The translations under genes and the position numbers were made by a program. Positions 1 to 6,068 of a stretch of DNA of 11,503 nucleotides are shown piece by piece. Position 1 is the stretch's first letter. Each line of letters starts with the position of its first letter. The notes below the pieces were generated by a model. The model saw nothing but the letters and a program-made list of their open reading frames with translations. It did no database searches and was not told where the DNA came from. Source of the DNA: Flavobacteriales bacterium (GTDB lineage: Bacteria > Bacteroidota > Bacteroidia > Flavobacteriales_D > Crocinitomicaceae); NCBI GenBank assembly GCA_947462695.1, contig CANHQC010000031.1, positions 1 to 11,503 on the forward strand, read 5' to 3'.

Positions 1-318
1 CACTTCCCAATGCGTGTTAATCTCGACGATCGACCAAGGCAATTGGCTTGTTTTACCCATGGCAAAGAAGCAACCACGAAATGGATTAAACTAGAGGTAG
101 CCAATGGATTAACGCGCGTAGCTTTTGAACCAATCACAGGTAGAACGCATCAATTGAGGGTTCACTCAGCACATAAATTGGGTTTAAACTGTCCGATCAA
201 AGGAGATGATCTCTACGGAAAAAAAGCCGATCGACTATACCTTCACGCACATCAACTTACCTTTACACATCCGCTGAACCAAACAAAAGTAACGGTTACC
301 GCACCAATCCCTTTCTAA
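1..318 (+). CDS. RluA-family pseudouridine synthase, C-terminal part (start lies outside the window)
   Basis: The reading frame is open from the first base of the window, so the ATG at position 10 is internal and the gene begins upstream. Visible is the C-terminal part of the catalytic domain of an RluA-type enzyme, which isomerises uridine to pseudouridine in rRNA or tRNA. The family signature GRTHQLRVH is encoded at 139-165, followed by a typical GDDLYG stretch and the segment LYLHAHQLTFTHP. The NLDDRPRQLACFTHGK segment near the start resembles RluA more than RluB/RsuA enzymes. The catalytic HRLD-type aspartate lies outside the window and cannot be checked. The stop codon overlaps the start of the methyltransferase gene by one base (TAATG), so the two RNA-modification genes are probably translationally coupled. 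The exact target uridine cannot be told from this fragment. Confidence 0.93.
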   Translation, partial: HFPMRVNLDDRPRQLACFTHGKEATTKWIKLEVANGLTRVAFEPITGRTHQLRVHSAHKLGLNCPIKGDDLYGKKADRLYLHAHQLTFTHPLNQTKVTVTAPIPF

Positions 319-1016
319 TGGCAAACGAATCAACCATCGATCAACACGTGCGTCAGGCATTATACGATATCATCACGCCGAATAAACAGGAGATGTTTGA
401 CCGCATTGCTCCAGAGCGCACAAAACACATCACAGTTGTTTTAGAAAACGTCTATCAGGAACACAATGCTTCTGCTGTCGTTCGAACCTGTGATTGTTTT
501 GGCGTGCAAGATTTACACATCATCGAAAAGAATAACCAATATAAAGTACAGCGCGATATAGCGTTAGGCGCAGGTCGCTGGGTGGATATGCACAATTATT
601 CATCGGGTGATTCCCCAACAAAAGCGTGTTTAACGGCACTAAAGGACAAAGGATATACCTTGGTAGCAACTTCGCCGCACGAAAACGACTTTACGGTTCA
701 CGATCTTCCGATTGATCAACCCATGGCGTTTATTTTTGGAACAGAGCGGAGAGGGATTTCTGACGAAGTCAAAGAAATGGCCGATCAATTTGTGCGCATT
801 CCGATGGTTGGATTTACAGAAAGTTTTAACGTATCGGTTTCAGTGGCATTGACGTTACAAGCCATTAGGCAACGCCTTGAATTGTCAAAAATAAAGTGGA
901 AACTATCTGATGAGGAAGTGGAAAAACTAAAAATTCATTGGTGTTGTAAGATATTAAATGGTGGATTTGCCATCGAAGAACGGTTGCGAAGTGAATATGC
1001 GATGAAACGTAAATAG
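318..1016 (+). CDS. trmH: tRNA (guanosine-2'-O-)-methyltransferase, TrmH type (SPOUT family)
   Basis: This is a 232-residue SpoU/TrmH methyltransferase, a cytoplasmic enzyme that transfers methyl from S-adenosylmethionine to a ribose 2'-OH; in E. coli TrmH the target is G18 of tRNA. All three SPOUT motifs are visible: motif 1 with NASAVVRTCDCFG at about residues 50-62, including the catalytic-type Arg56; motif 2 with FIFGTERRGIS at 138-148; and motif 3 with IPMVGFTESFNVSVSVA at 161-177. These residues form the trefoil-knot cofactor site. The length is close to that of E. coli TrmH (229 aa), and the basic C-terminal extension after residue 185, with a CCKILNGG stretch, fits TrmH better than RlmB. 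The start is fixed by the TAATG overlap with the upstream pseudouridine synthase. The tRNA G18 assignment is inferred from family resemblance; an rRNA target is the main alternative. Confidence 0.9.
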   Translation: MANESTIDQHVRQALYDIITPNKQEMFDRIAPERTKHITVVLENVYQEHNASAVVRTCDCFGVQDLHIIEKNNQYKVQRDIALGAGRWVDMHNYSSGDSPTKACLTALKDKGYTLVATSPHENDFTVHDLPIDQPMAFIFGTERRGISDEVKEMADQFVRIPMVGFTESFNVSVSVALTLQAIRQRLELSKIKWKLSDEEVEKLKIHWCCKILNGGFAIEERLRSEYAMKRK

Positions 1017-1062
1017 GTCAGCAGTATCAAATCAAGTTGCGTTATACCTATTTAATAATAAA

Positions 1063-1104
1063 CAGTACACATCTGAAACAGATTTTTTTATTACTATTGT
1101 ACTG
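1063..1104 (+). promoter_or_regulatory. nested inverted repeat in front of the bTHX gene; inner part may terminate trmH
   Basis: An outer inverted repeat CAGTACA (1063-1069) / TGTACTG (1098-1104) encloses an inner hairpin ATCTG-AAA-CAGAT (1071-1083) that runs straight into seven T residues (1083-1089). The inner hairpin plus T-run looks like a short intrinsic terminator for trmH. The outer arms would extend it into a larger leader structure ending about 20 bases before the bTHX start. Whether it acts as a terminator, an mRNA leader or an operator cannot be decided from sequence alone. The inner stem is only 5 bp, so termination may be weak. Confidence 0.4.
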
Positions 1105-1123
1105 AAATTTAGAATTATGACCT

Positions 1124-1369
1124 ATGGGAAAAGGAGATAAAAAAACGGCAAAAGGTAAAAGAGCAATGGGCTCTTACGGAAATACGCGTAAACGCAAATC
1201 ACCAGTAGCACCTGCCCCTGCATCAACAAAAAAAGTTGCTAAAGAAGAGGCAAAAGAGAAAAAGCCTGCTGCTAAGAAAGCTGCTGCACCAAAAGCGACT
1301 GCTGAGAAAAAAACAGCCGCTAAGAAACCGGCAGCCGCTAAGAAAACAACAAAGAAAACAGAAGAATAA
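1124..1369 (+). CDS. bTHX-type small ribosomal protein with Lys/Ala-rich tail
   Basis: This 81-residue, very basic protein has an N-terminus (residues 1-26) with the bTHX pattern MGKGDKKTxxGKxxxGSYG followed by RKRK. It resembles the 26-residue Thx peptide of the Thermus 30S subunit, which sits in a pocket of the 16S rRNA head, so ribosome association is the likely role. Residues 27-81 are a low-complexity tail of Lys, Ala, Pro, Thr and Glu with AAKKPAAAKK-type repeats, similar to histone H1-like tails and roughly twice as long as the conserved part. The gene stands alone between a nested inverted repeat and a strong terminator, so it is probably a single transcription unit. There is no Shine-Dalgarno sequence before the ATG, as is usual in Bacteroidota. 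An H1-like DNA- or RNA-binding role for the tail is possible but unproven. Confidence 0.85.
   Translation: MGKGDKKTAKGKRAMGSYGNTRKRKSPVAPAPASTKKVAKEEAKEKKPAAKKAAAPKATAEKKTAAKKPAAAKKTTKKTEE
1314..1345 (+). repeat. short direct repeat with 18-bp period inside the bTHX tail
   Basis: The 14-mer CAGCCGCTAAGAAA occurs at 1314-1327 and again at 1332-1345, an offset of 18 bp or six codons. This gives a repeated AAKK(P/T) peptide unit. Near copies of GCTAAGAAA lie earlier in the tail, for example around 1271. The arrangement is in frame and could expand or shrink by slippage without breaking the gene. Confidence 0.8.
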
Positions 1370-1372
1370 TTC

Positions 1373-1395
1373 AAGCCTCAATTGAGGCTTTTTTT
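1373..1395 (+). terminator. rho-independent terminator of the bTHX gene
   Basis: A perfect 18-bp palindrome, AAGCCTCAATTGAGGCTT (1373-1390), continues into a T-run ending at 1395. In RNA it would form an AAGCCTC/GAGGCTT stem with an AATT loop and a U-tract. It starts four bases after the bTHX stop codon and separates that gene from the serine operon. Confidence 0.9.
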
Positions 1396-1475
1396 ATGCC
1401 CTACTATTTTCAATTTTGTTCATCGAAAAATGTGCATAACTGGCATGATCAAAAAAGCATTCTACCAAGAAAATT

Positions 1476-1486
1476 TATCAATTTTG
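1476..1486 (+). promoter_or_regulatory. candidate Bacteroidota -7 box upstream of serC
   Basis: The stretch TATCAATTTTG contains CAATTTTG, which differs at one base from the Bacteroidota -7 consensus TAnnTTTG. It would place transcription start about 20 bases before the serC ATG. The same 11-mer TCAATTTTGTT also occurs 68 bp upstream (1410-1420). I see no good -33 TTTG at the expected spacing, so this is a weak call. It is the best candidate for the promoter of the long operon. Confidence 0.3.
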
Positions 1487-1514
1487 TTACCATTAACTTT
1501 CAATATCTCGTGTT

Positions 1515-2582
1515 ATGAAATATAATTTTGGCGCAGGTCCTTGCATTTTACCGCAGGAAGTATTCCAACAAGCCGCAGATGCTGTAATCGATTTTAATGG
1601 CTTGTCAATTCTTGAAGTTTCCCATCGGCACAAAGATTTTGTTGCTGTAATGGACGAAGCCATTGATTTGGTTAAAAAAGCGCTAAACGTTCCAGAAGGA
1701 TACTCAGTAGCATTTTTGCAAGGAGGTGCGACATTAGGATTTACAATTGCTGCGTTAAATATGATGCGGGATTCCAAATCAGCTGGGTATATAAACACAG
1801 GGACTTGGGCGTCAGGAGCAATCAAAGAAGCAAAAAAAGTAGGCGTTGATGTCAATATATTGGCTTCCTCTGAAGACAAAAACTTCAGCTATATACCAAA
1901 GAATTTTGCTATACCTGCAGGATTAGACTACTTACATTTCACCTCGAACAATACCATTTATGGAACGCAGTACCATGCATTTCCGAAAAACGATGCGCCA
2001 TTGGTTTGTGATATGTCATCAGATATTTTTTCGAAACCAGTTCATGTAGCTGATTTTGATCTTATCTATGCCGGAGCACAGAAAAACCTCGGTCCTGCAG
2101 GAGCAACACTATACATCGTTAAAGATGAAGCGCTTGGCAAATCAACCTCGCCTTTTATGCCAACCTATTTGGATTTAAAACAACAAGTAGAAAAAGAATC
2201 GATGCTGAATACACCCCCAGTGTTTTCAGTTTACGTTTCGATGTTGAATCTAAGGAACTTGATCGCAAACGGTGGCGTTGAAGAAATGGCTAAACGAAAC
2301 GAAGCAAAAGCTGCACTTTTGTACCATGAAATCGACTCCAATCCAATGTTTACATCGAAAGTAGCACATGAAGATCGTTCTTTAATGAACATTACCTTCC
2401 AATTGGTTGACGAAGCGCACAAAGATGCATTTGATGCCCTTTGGAAAGGAGCGGATATCGTTGGATTGCCAGGACACCGTTCAACTGGAGGTTACCGTGC
2501 GTCGATGTACAACGCCTTACCAATTGAAAGCGTTCATGTATTGGTAGACGTTATGAAAGAATTCACCCGAAAAAACGGTTAA
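1515..2582 (+). CDS. serC: phosphoserine aminotransferase
   Basis: This 355-residue class-V aminotransferase is close in length to E. coli SerC (362 aa). It uses PLP and glutamate to convert 3-phosphohydroxypyruvate to O-phosphoserine in the cytoplasm, and the family also acts in PLP synthesis in some bacteria. Visible signatures are NFGAGPC near residues 4-10, SHRHKDF (36-42, phosphate-binding region), LQGGATLGF (68-76, PLP phosphate loop), CDMSSDIFSKP (165-175) and AGAQKNLGPAG (186-196), in which Lys190 is the predicted PLP Schiff-base lysine. The C-terminal GHRSTGGYRASMYNA is also characteristic. It is the first gene of a compact operon, with serA following after 15 bp, so the two consecutive pathway steps are made together. 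The start is supported by homology to the family N-terminus; there is no Shine-Dalgarno sequence. Confidence 0.97.
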   Translation: MKYNFGAGPCILPQEVFQQAADAVIDFNGLSILEVSHRHKDFVAVMDEAIDLVKKALNVPEGYSVAFLQGGATLGFTIAALNMMRDSKSAGYINTGTWASGAIKEAKKVGVDVNILASSEDKNFSYIPKNFAIPAGLDYLHFTSNNTIYGTQYHAFPKNDAPLVCDMSSDIFSKPVHVADFDLIYAGAQKNLGPAGATLYIVKDEALGKSTSPFMPTYLDLKQQVEKESMLNTPPVFSVYVSMLNLRNLIANGGVEEMAKRNEAKAALLYHEIDSNPMFTSKVAHEDRSLMNITFQLVDEAHKDAFDALWKGADIVGLPGHRSTGGYRASMYNALPIESVHVLVDVMKEFTRKNG

Positions 2583-2597
2583 AAGCATACAGTTAAC

Positions 2598-3551
2598 ATG
2601 AAAATTTTAGCAAACGACGGAATTTCAGCCTTAGGAAAATCATTGCTTGAAGAAGCTGGTTATGAAGTTATTACAGATAAAGTAGCGCAAGAAGAATTAG
2701 CCAACGCAGTAAATACACACGACATTTCGATTGTCCTTGTTCGCAGCGCCACAACCGTTCGCAAAGAAGTGATAGATGCTTGTCCTGGCCTTAAACTTAT
2801 CGGTCGCGGTGGTGTTGGAATGGATAACATTGACGTTAGTTACGCTCGGGAGAAAGGACTTACAGTGATCAATACACCTGCTTCCTCATCGCAATCCGTG
2901 GCCGAATTGGTTATGGGACATTTGTTCTCTTCTGCTCGTTTCCTGTATGATTCCTATAAAAACATGGAGACTGGCGACTTTAGTACATTAAAGAAAAACT
3001 ATGGTAAAGGAGTTGAGTTACGTGGCAAAACACTCGGAATAGTTGGATTTGGAAGAATTGGACAAAGCTTAGCGAGCTATGCGTTGGGATGTGGAATGAA
3101 TGTTATTGGCGTAAGCTTATCGGGTGAACCTGTTTCAATTCCTGTTCACATTGGCGGGAATGAACTAACCATCAACGTAGAATGTTCAAACAACTTGCTT
3201 GAGGTTCTTGCCAAGGTTGATTACCTTTCGATACATGTACCTAAACAACCAAATGGCGAGGCAGTCATTGGAAAGACTGAATTTGCAGTAATGAAAAAAG
3301 GCATGCGCCTTGTGAACGCTGCTCGAGGCGGTGTGATTGATGAAGATGCGCTACTTGAAGCAATCGAAAACGGAACTGTAGCTGTTGCAGCATTGGATGT
3401 GTTTGAAAACGAGCCAAACCCACGCCAAGACTTACTTAACCATCCGCGTATTGCATGTACACCGCACATTGGTGCAGCTACTGTTGAAGCTCAAGATCGA
3501 ATTGGTGAAGAATTAGCAGCTCAAATCATTGAGCAATTCGGTCGTTTTTGA
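2598..3551 (+). CDS. serA: D-3-phosphoglycerate dehydrogenase, short form without ACT domain
   Basis: This 317-residue D-2-hydroxyacid dehydrogenase carries out the first serine pathway step, oxidising 3-phosphoglycerate to 3-phosphohydroxypyruvate. Visible features are GRGGVGMDNID (69-79), the Rossmann loop GFGRIG (150-155), NAARGG with catalytic-type Arg243, DVFENEP with Glu272, and TPHIGAAT with His290. The protein stops after the substrate-domain return helix, so it lacks the ACT and ASB regulatory domains of E. coli SerA (410 aa). Allosteric serine inhibition of that kind is therefore not expected. Oddly, the position after the second Rossmann strand, where NAD-dependent members have Asp (VIGYDP-like), reads VIGVSLSG with Ser173. 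Linkage to serC supports the SerA role over other hydroxyacid dehydrogenases. The DUF1015 gene follows after 9 bp. Confidence 0.94.
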   Translation: MKILANDGISALGKSLLEEAGYEVITDKVAQEELANAVNTHDISIVLVRSATTVRKEVIDACPGLKLIGRGGVGMDNIDVSYAREKGLTVINTPASSSQSVAELVMGHLFSSARFLYDSYKNMETGDFSTLKKNYGKGVELRGKTLGIVGFGRIGQSLASYALGCGMNVIGVSLSGEPVSIPVHIGGNELTINVECSNNLLEVLAKVDYLSIHVPKQPNGEAVIGKTEFAVMKKGMRLVNAARGGVIDEDALLEAIENGTVAVAALDVFENEPNPRQDLLNHPRIACTPHIGAATVEAQDRIGEELAAQIIEQFGRF

Positions 3552-3560
3552 TCCATTCAC

Positions 3561-4793
3561 ATGACAAAGATTTCGCCTTTCAAAGCACTACGACCTGTAC
3601 GAGATAAAGTACATCTCGTCGCTACACGTCCATATTATTCCTATAAACCAAACGTATTAAAGGCAAAATTAGAAGACAATCCCTTTACGTTATTGCGGAT
3701 AATTAATCCTGAATTTGGATCGACAAAAAAAACTGCTCCTAACTCAGTTGAACGCTTCGAACTGGTTAAAGAAAAATACGCTGAGTTCATCGCTGAAGGT
3801 ATATTAAAAAAGGACAAGGAGGCACATATTTACATCTATCGTCAGACAAAAGATGGCCACGAATTCACCGGATTTATTGGAGGAGCGAGTATCGAGGAGT
3901 ATGAAAATGACCGCATTAAAAAACACGAGGCAACACTTACATCGAGAGAAAAAATGTTCGTTGATTACCTCGACATTGTTGGTCAAAACGCCGAACCTGT
4001 GCTACTCTCCTATCCACATAGTGTAGAATTAGAACATTTACTAATCGAAGGGACATCCGTACGTCCGGAATACGAATTCACCACAACAGATCGGATAAAA
4101 CATGAACTTTGGATACTGTCTAGTGACGACTCCAACCGTGTAGCGAATGCGTTCGAAGAACTAGATGCAGTGTATATTGCCGACGGACATCACCGATCTG
4201 CTTCGTCAGCAGGATTACAGAAAAGACGTAAAGAAAATACCGATCACTTTCCTAACGAAGATTATTTCTTAGCCTATTTTATCGATGAAACGCGACTTAA
4301 GATTGTTGAGTTCAATCGATTGGTGAAGTCGCTGAATGGACTATCAACGGACGAATTTCTTAACCAATTGGCAAAGTCATTTGAAATAAAAACGCTTCAT
4401 GAGCGACACAAGCCATTTGAAGAACATGTACTGACCATGTATATGAATCAGCAATGGTATCAATTGACTTGCAAGCCTGAAATCATCAACGAAGATCATC
4501 CGGTAGCGTCACTTGATGCAGAAATCCTAACCAAACATGTATTGCAACCTATTCTTGGCATTCACGACTTGAAAACAGATAATCGAATAGAATTTGCAAG
4601 CGGCACGGAAGATTTAGAATGGTTTGAAAAACAAGTGGATTCAGGAAAAATGGCGGTCGCATTCATCTTATTCCCTATAACAATGGATCAAGTTAAAAAG
4701 GTAGCAGATAATCAATTGATTATGCCACCTAAATCGACTTGGGTAGAACCTAAATTACGCAGCGGACTAACGATCTACACCATTAACGAATAA
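3561..4793 (+). CDS. DUF1015 domain protein of the serine operon, function unknown
   Basis: This 410-residue protein matches the DUF1015 (COG4198) family over its whole length. Recognisable elements are the N-terminal ISPFKALRPV, a KHEATLTSREKMFVDYL stretch (about 121-137) and the family hallmark ADGHHRSAS (207-215). No signal peptide or membrane segment is visible, so it is probably cytoplasmic. From general knowledge, genes of this family are often found beside serC and serA in Bacteroidota and some Firmicutes, which points to a role linked to phosphoserine or serine, but I know of no established activity. It follows serA by 9 bp, and its stop overlaps the next start (TAATG), so it is almost certainly co-translated with the YggS-type gene. 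The DGHHR motif resembles the GxxR-type motif of ParB/sulfiredoxin-fold proteins; this is inference. Confidence 0.9.
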   Translation: MTKISPFKALRPVRDKVHLVATRPYYSYKPNVLKAKLEDNPFTLLRIINPEFGSTKKTAPNSVERFELVKEKYAEFIAEGILKKDKEAHIYIYRQTKDGHEFTGFIGGASIEEYENDRIKKHEATLTSREKMFVDYLDIVGQNAEPVLLSYPHSVELEHLLIEGTSVRPEYEFTTTDRIKHELWILSSDDSNRVANAFEELDAVYIADGHHRSASSAGLQKRRKENTDHFPNEDYFLAYFIDETRLKIVEFNRLVKSLNGLSTDEFLNQLAKSFEIKTLHERHKPFEEHVLTMYMNQQWYQLTCKPEIINEDHPVASLDAEILTKHVLQPILGIHDLKTDNRIEFASGTEDLEWFEKQVDSGKMAVAFILFPITMDQVKKVADNQLIMPPKSTWVEPKLRSGLTIYTINE

Positions 4794-5452
4794 TGATTCG
4801 GGAACAATTACATAACGTATTGGAAGAAATCCCGGAACACGTCACACTTGTTGCAGTTTCGAAAACAAAACCCGTTTCAGCCATAGAAGAAGCCTACGCC
4901 GCTGGTCAACGTCATTATGGCGAAAACAAAGTGCAGGAATTGGTTGAAAAAGCCGAACAACTTCCAAAAGATATCCACTGGCACCTTATTGGTCATTTAC
5001 AATCAAATAAAGTCAAGTACATTGCTCCTTTTGTTGCCTTGATTCATTCTGTCGACAGCCTCAAACTGCTTCTGGAAATTAACCGCCAGGCCGCAAAAAA
5101 CAACCGTGTAATTCCGGTTTTACTTCAGTTTCATATAGCACAGGAAGAAACAAAGTTCGGGTTTTCATTTGAAGAAATACGCGAATTACTTAATTCCGAT
5201 GAATTTAAAAACGCTAGTAATATTCGTATTGACGGTGTAATGGGCATGGCTTCTTTTACGGATGATGAAGCTCTAATTCGAAAAGAATTTAAGCTGCTAA
5301 AAACATACTTTGACGAATTAAAATCCACCTTTTTTAGCGAGAAAAATCACTTCTCTATTTGCTCCATGGGGATGAGTGGAGATTACAAAATTGCAATTGA
5401 AGAAGGCAGCACGATGATTAGAGTTGGAAGTTCAATCTTTGGTTCAAGATGA
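4793..5452 (+). CDS. YggS/PROSC-family PLP-binding homeostasis protein
   Basis: This 219-residue protein has the fold-III PLP-binding signature of the YggS/PROSC family. The motif VSKTKP (22-27) contains Lys24, the predicted PLP lysine. It is followed by HYGENKVQEL (41-50), HWHLIGHLQSNK (61-72), the MGMASF segment, and the C-terminal SMGMSGDYKIAIEEGSTMIRVGS stretch that holds the PLP phosphate. Family members bind PLP without a known catalytic reaction and keep the free cofactor pool in balance. The length is a little under E. coli YggS (about 234 aa), with a short N-terminal helix. The start is fixed by a one-base overlap with the DUF1015 gene. The stop overlaps the next gene by four bases (ATGA). 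Placement downstream of the PLP enzyme SerC is consistent with matching cofactor supply to demand, though that link is inferred. Confidence 0.93.
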   Translation: MIREQLHNVLEEIPEHVTLVAVSKTKPVSAIEEAYAAGQRHYGENKVQELVEKAEQLPKDIHWHLIGHLQSNKVKYIAPFVALIHSVDSLKLLLEINRQAAKNNRVIPVLLQFHIAQEETKFGFSFEEIRELLNSDEFKNASNIRIDGVMGMASFTDDEALIRKEFKLLKTYFDELKSTFFSEKNHFSICSMGMSGDYKIAIEEGSTMIRVGSSIFGSR

Positions 5453-6057
5453 AATTCATAATTATTTTATTATCAGTACTTTTAATAAGTAATTTTTTAG
5501 GGTTTTCTCAAAGTTACGTAGAGGAATTACGTTCAAAGCGCGTGCTGCACATGGCGGAATTACTAGACACCAGTAAGCACATTTTAACAGCAGATGAAGC
5601 AGCTCATTTTAAAGGAGTGGCGTATTTTGAAATTGATACGAGTTATATCCTCAATGCACACTTCAAATTAGACAAGGGAAAATGGTTTGAAATGCCAACG
5701 ACTACCGCTCGAAAACCGATTTATCGAAGGTATGGATTTGTAGAATTTGAATTAAACGGTATTCAACATAAGCTAACGGTCTACCAAAACAAAGCACTGC
5801 GAAAAAAACCTGGATTGGAGGATTACTTATTCATCCCATTCAATGACTTGACAAACGGAAAAGAAAGTTACGGCGGCGGTCGATACCTAGATTTTCGTAT
5901 TCCTTTAAATTCACCTGTGAAATTGGATTTCAACCTGGCCTACAATCCATACTGTGCGTATGCTGATCGCTATTCATGCCCGATTCCTCCGTTAGAAAAT
6001 AAGTTACTCATTGAAATTCGTGCAGGAGAAAAAGTACCTGTCGGAAAAAATAAGTAA
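5449..6057 (+). CDS. exported DUF1684 protein
   Basis: This is a 202-residue protein with an N-terminal hydrophobic signal sequence (residues 1-21, ending near GFSQS), so it is probably exported to the periplasm. The body matches DUF1684: a beta-rich region with FELNGIQHKLTVYQNK (99-114), the motif DLTNGKESYGGGRYLD (133-148) and the block starting DFNLAYNPYCAYADRYSC (160-177), which contains Cys169 and Cys177, followed by PIPPLENKL. The biochemical role of this family is not known to me. The ATGA overlap with the YggS-type gene indicates translational coupling, and the AMP nucleosidase gene follows after 11 bp, so it sits as an exported protein in the middle of a cytoplasmic metabolic operon. 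No lipobox cysteine is present. The two cysteines could form a disulfide after export, but this is speculation. Confidence 0.87.
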   Translation: MKFIIILLSVLLISNFLGFSQSYVEELRSKRVLHMAELLDTSKHILTADEAAHFKGVAYFEIDTSYILNAHFKLDKGKWFEMPTTTARKPIYRRYGFVEFELNGIQHKLTVYQNKALRKKPGLEDYLFIPFNDLTNGKESYGGGRYLDFRIPLNSPVKLDFNLAYNPYCAYADRYSCPIPPLENKLLIEIRAGEKVPVGKNK

Positions 6058-6068
6058 TTTAAAACATC

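Noticed and set aside
1174..1374. Minus-strand open frame opposite the bTHX gene
   Set aside because: It is the antisense image of the Lys/Ala repeats, giving a Phe/Ala-rich product. The plus-strand frame has the conserved bTHX motif and a matching terminator.
1493..1879. 128-codon minus-strand open frame over the 5' part of serC
   Set aside because: It lies wholly over a well-conserved serC region and shows no recognisable motif.
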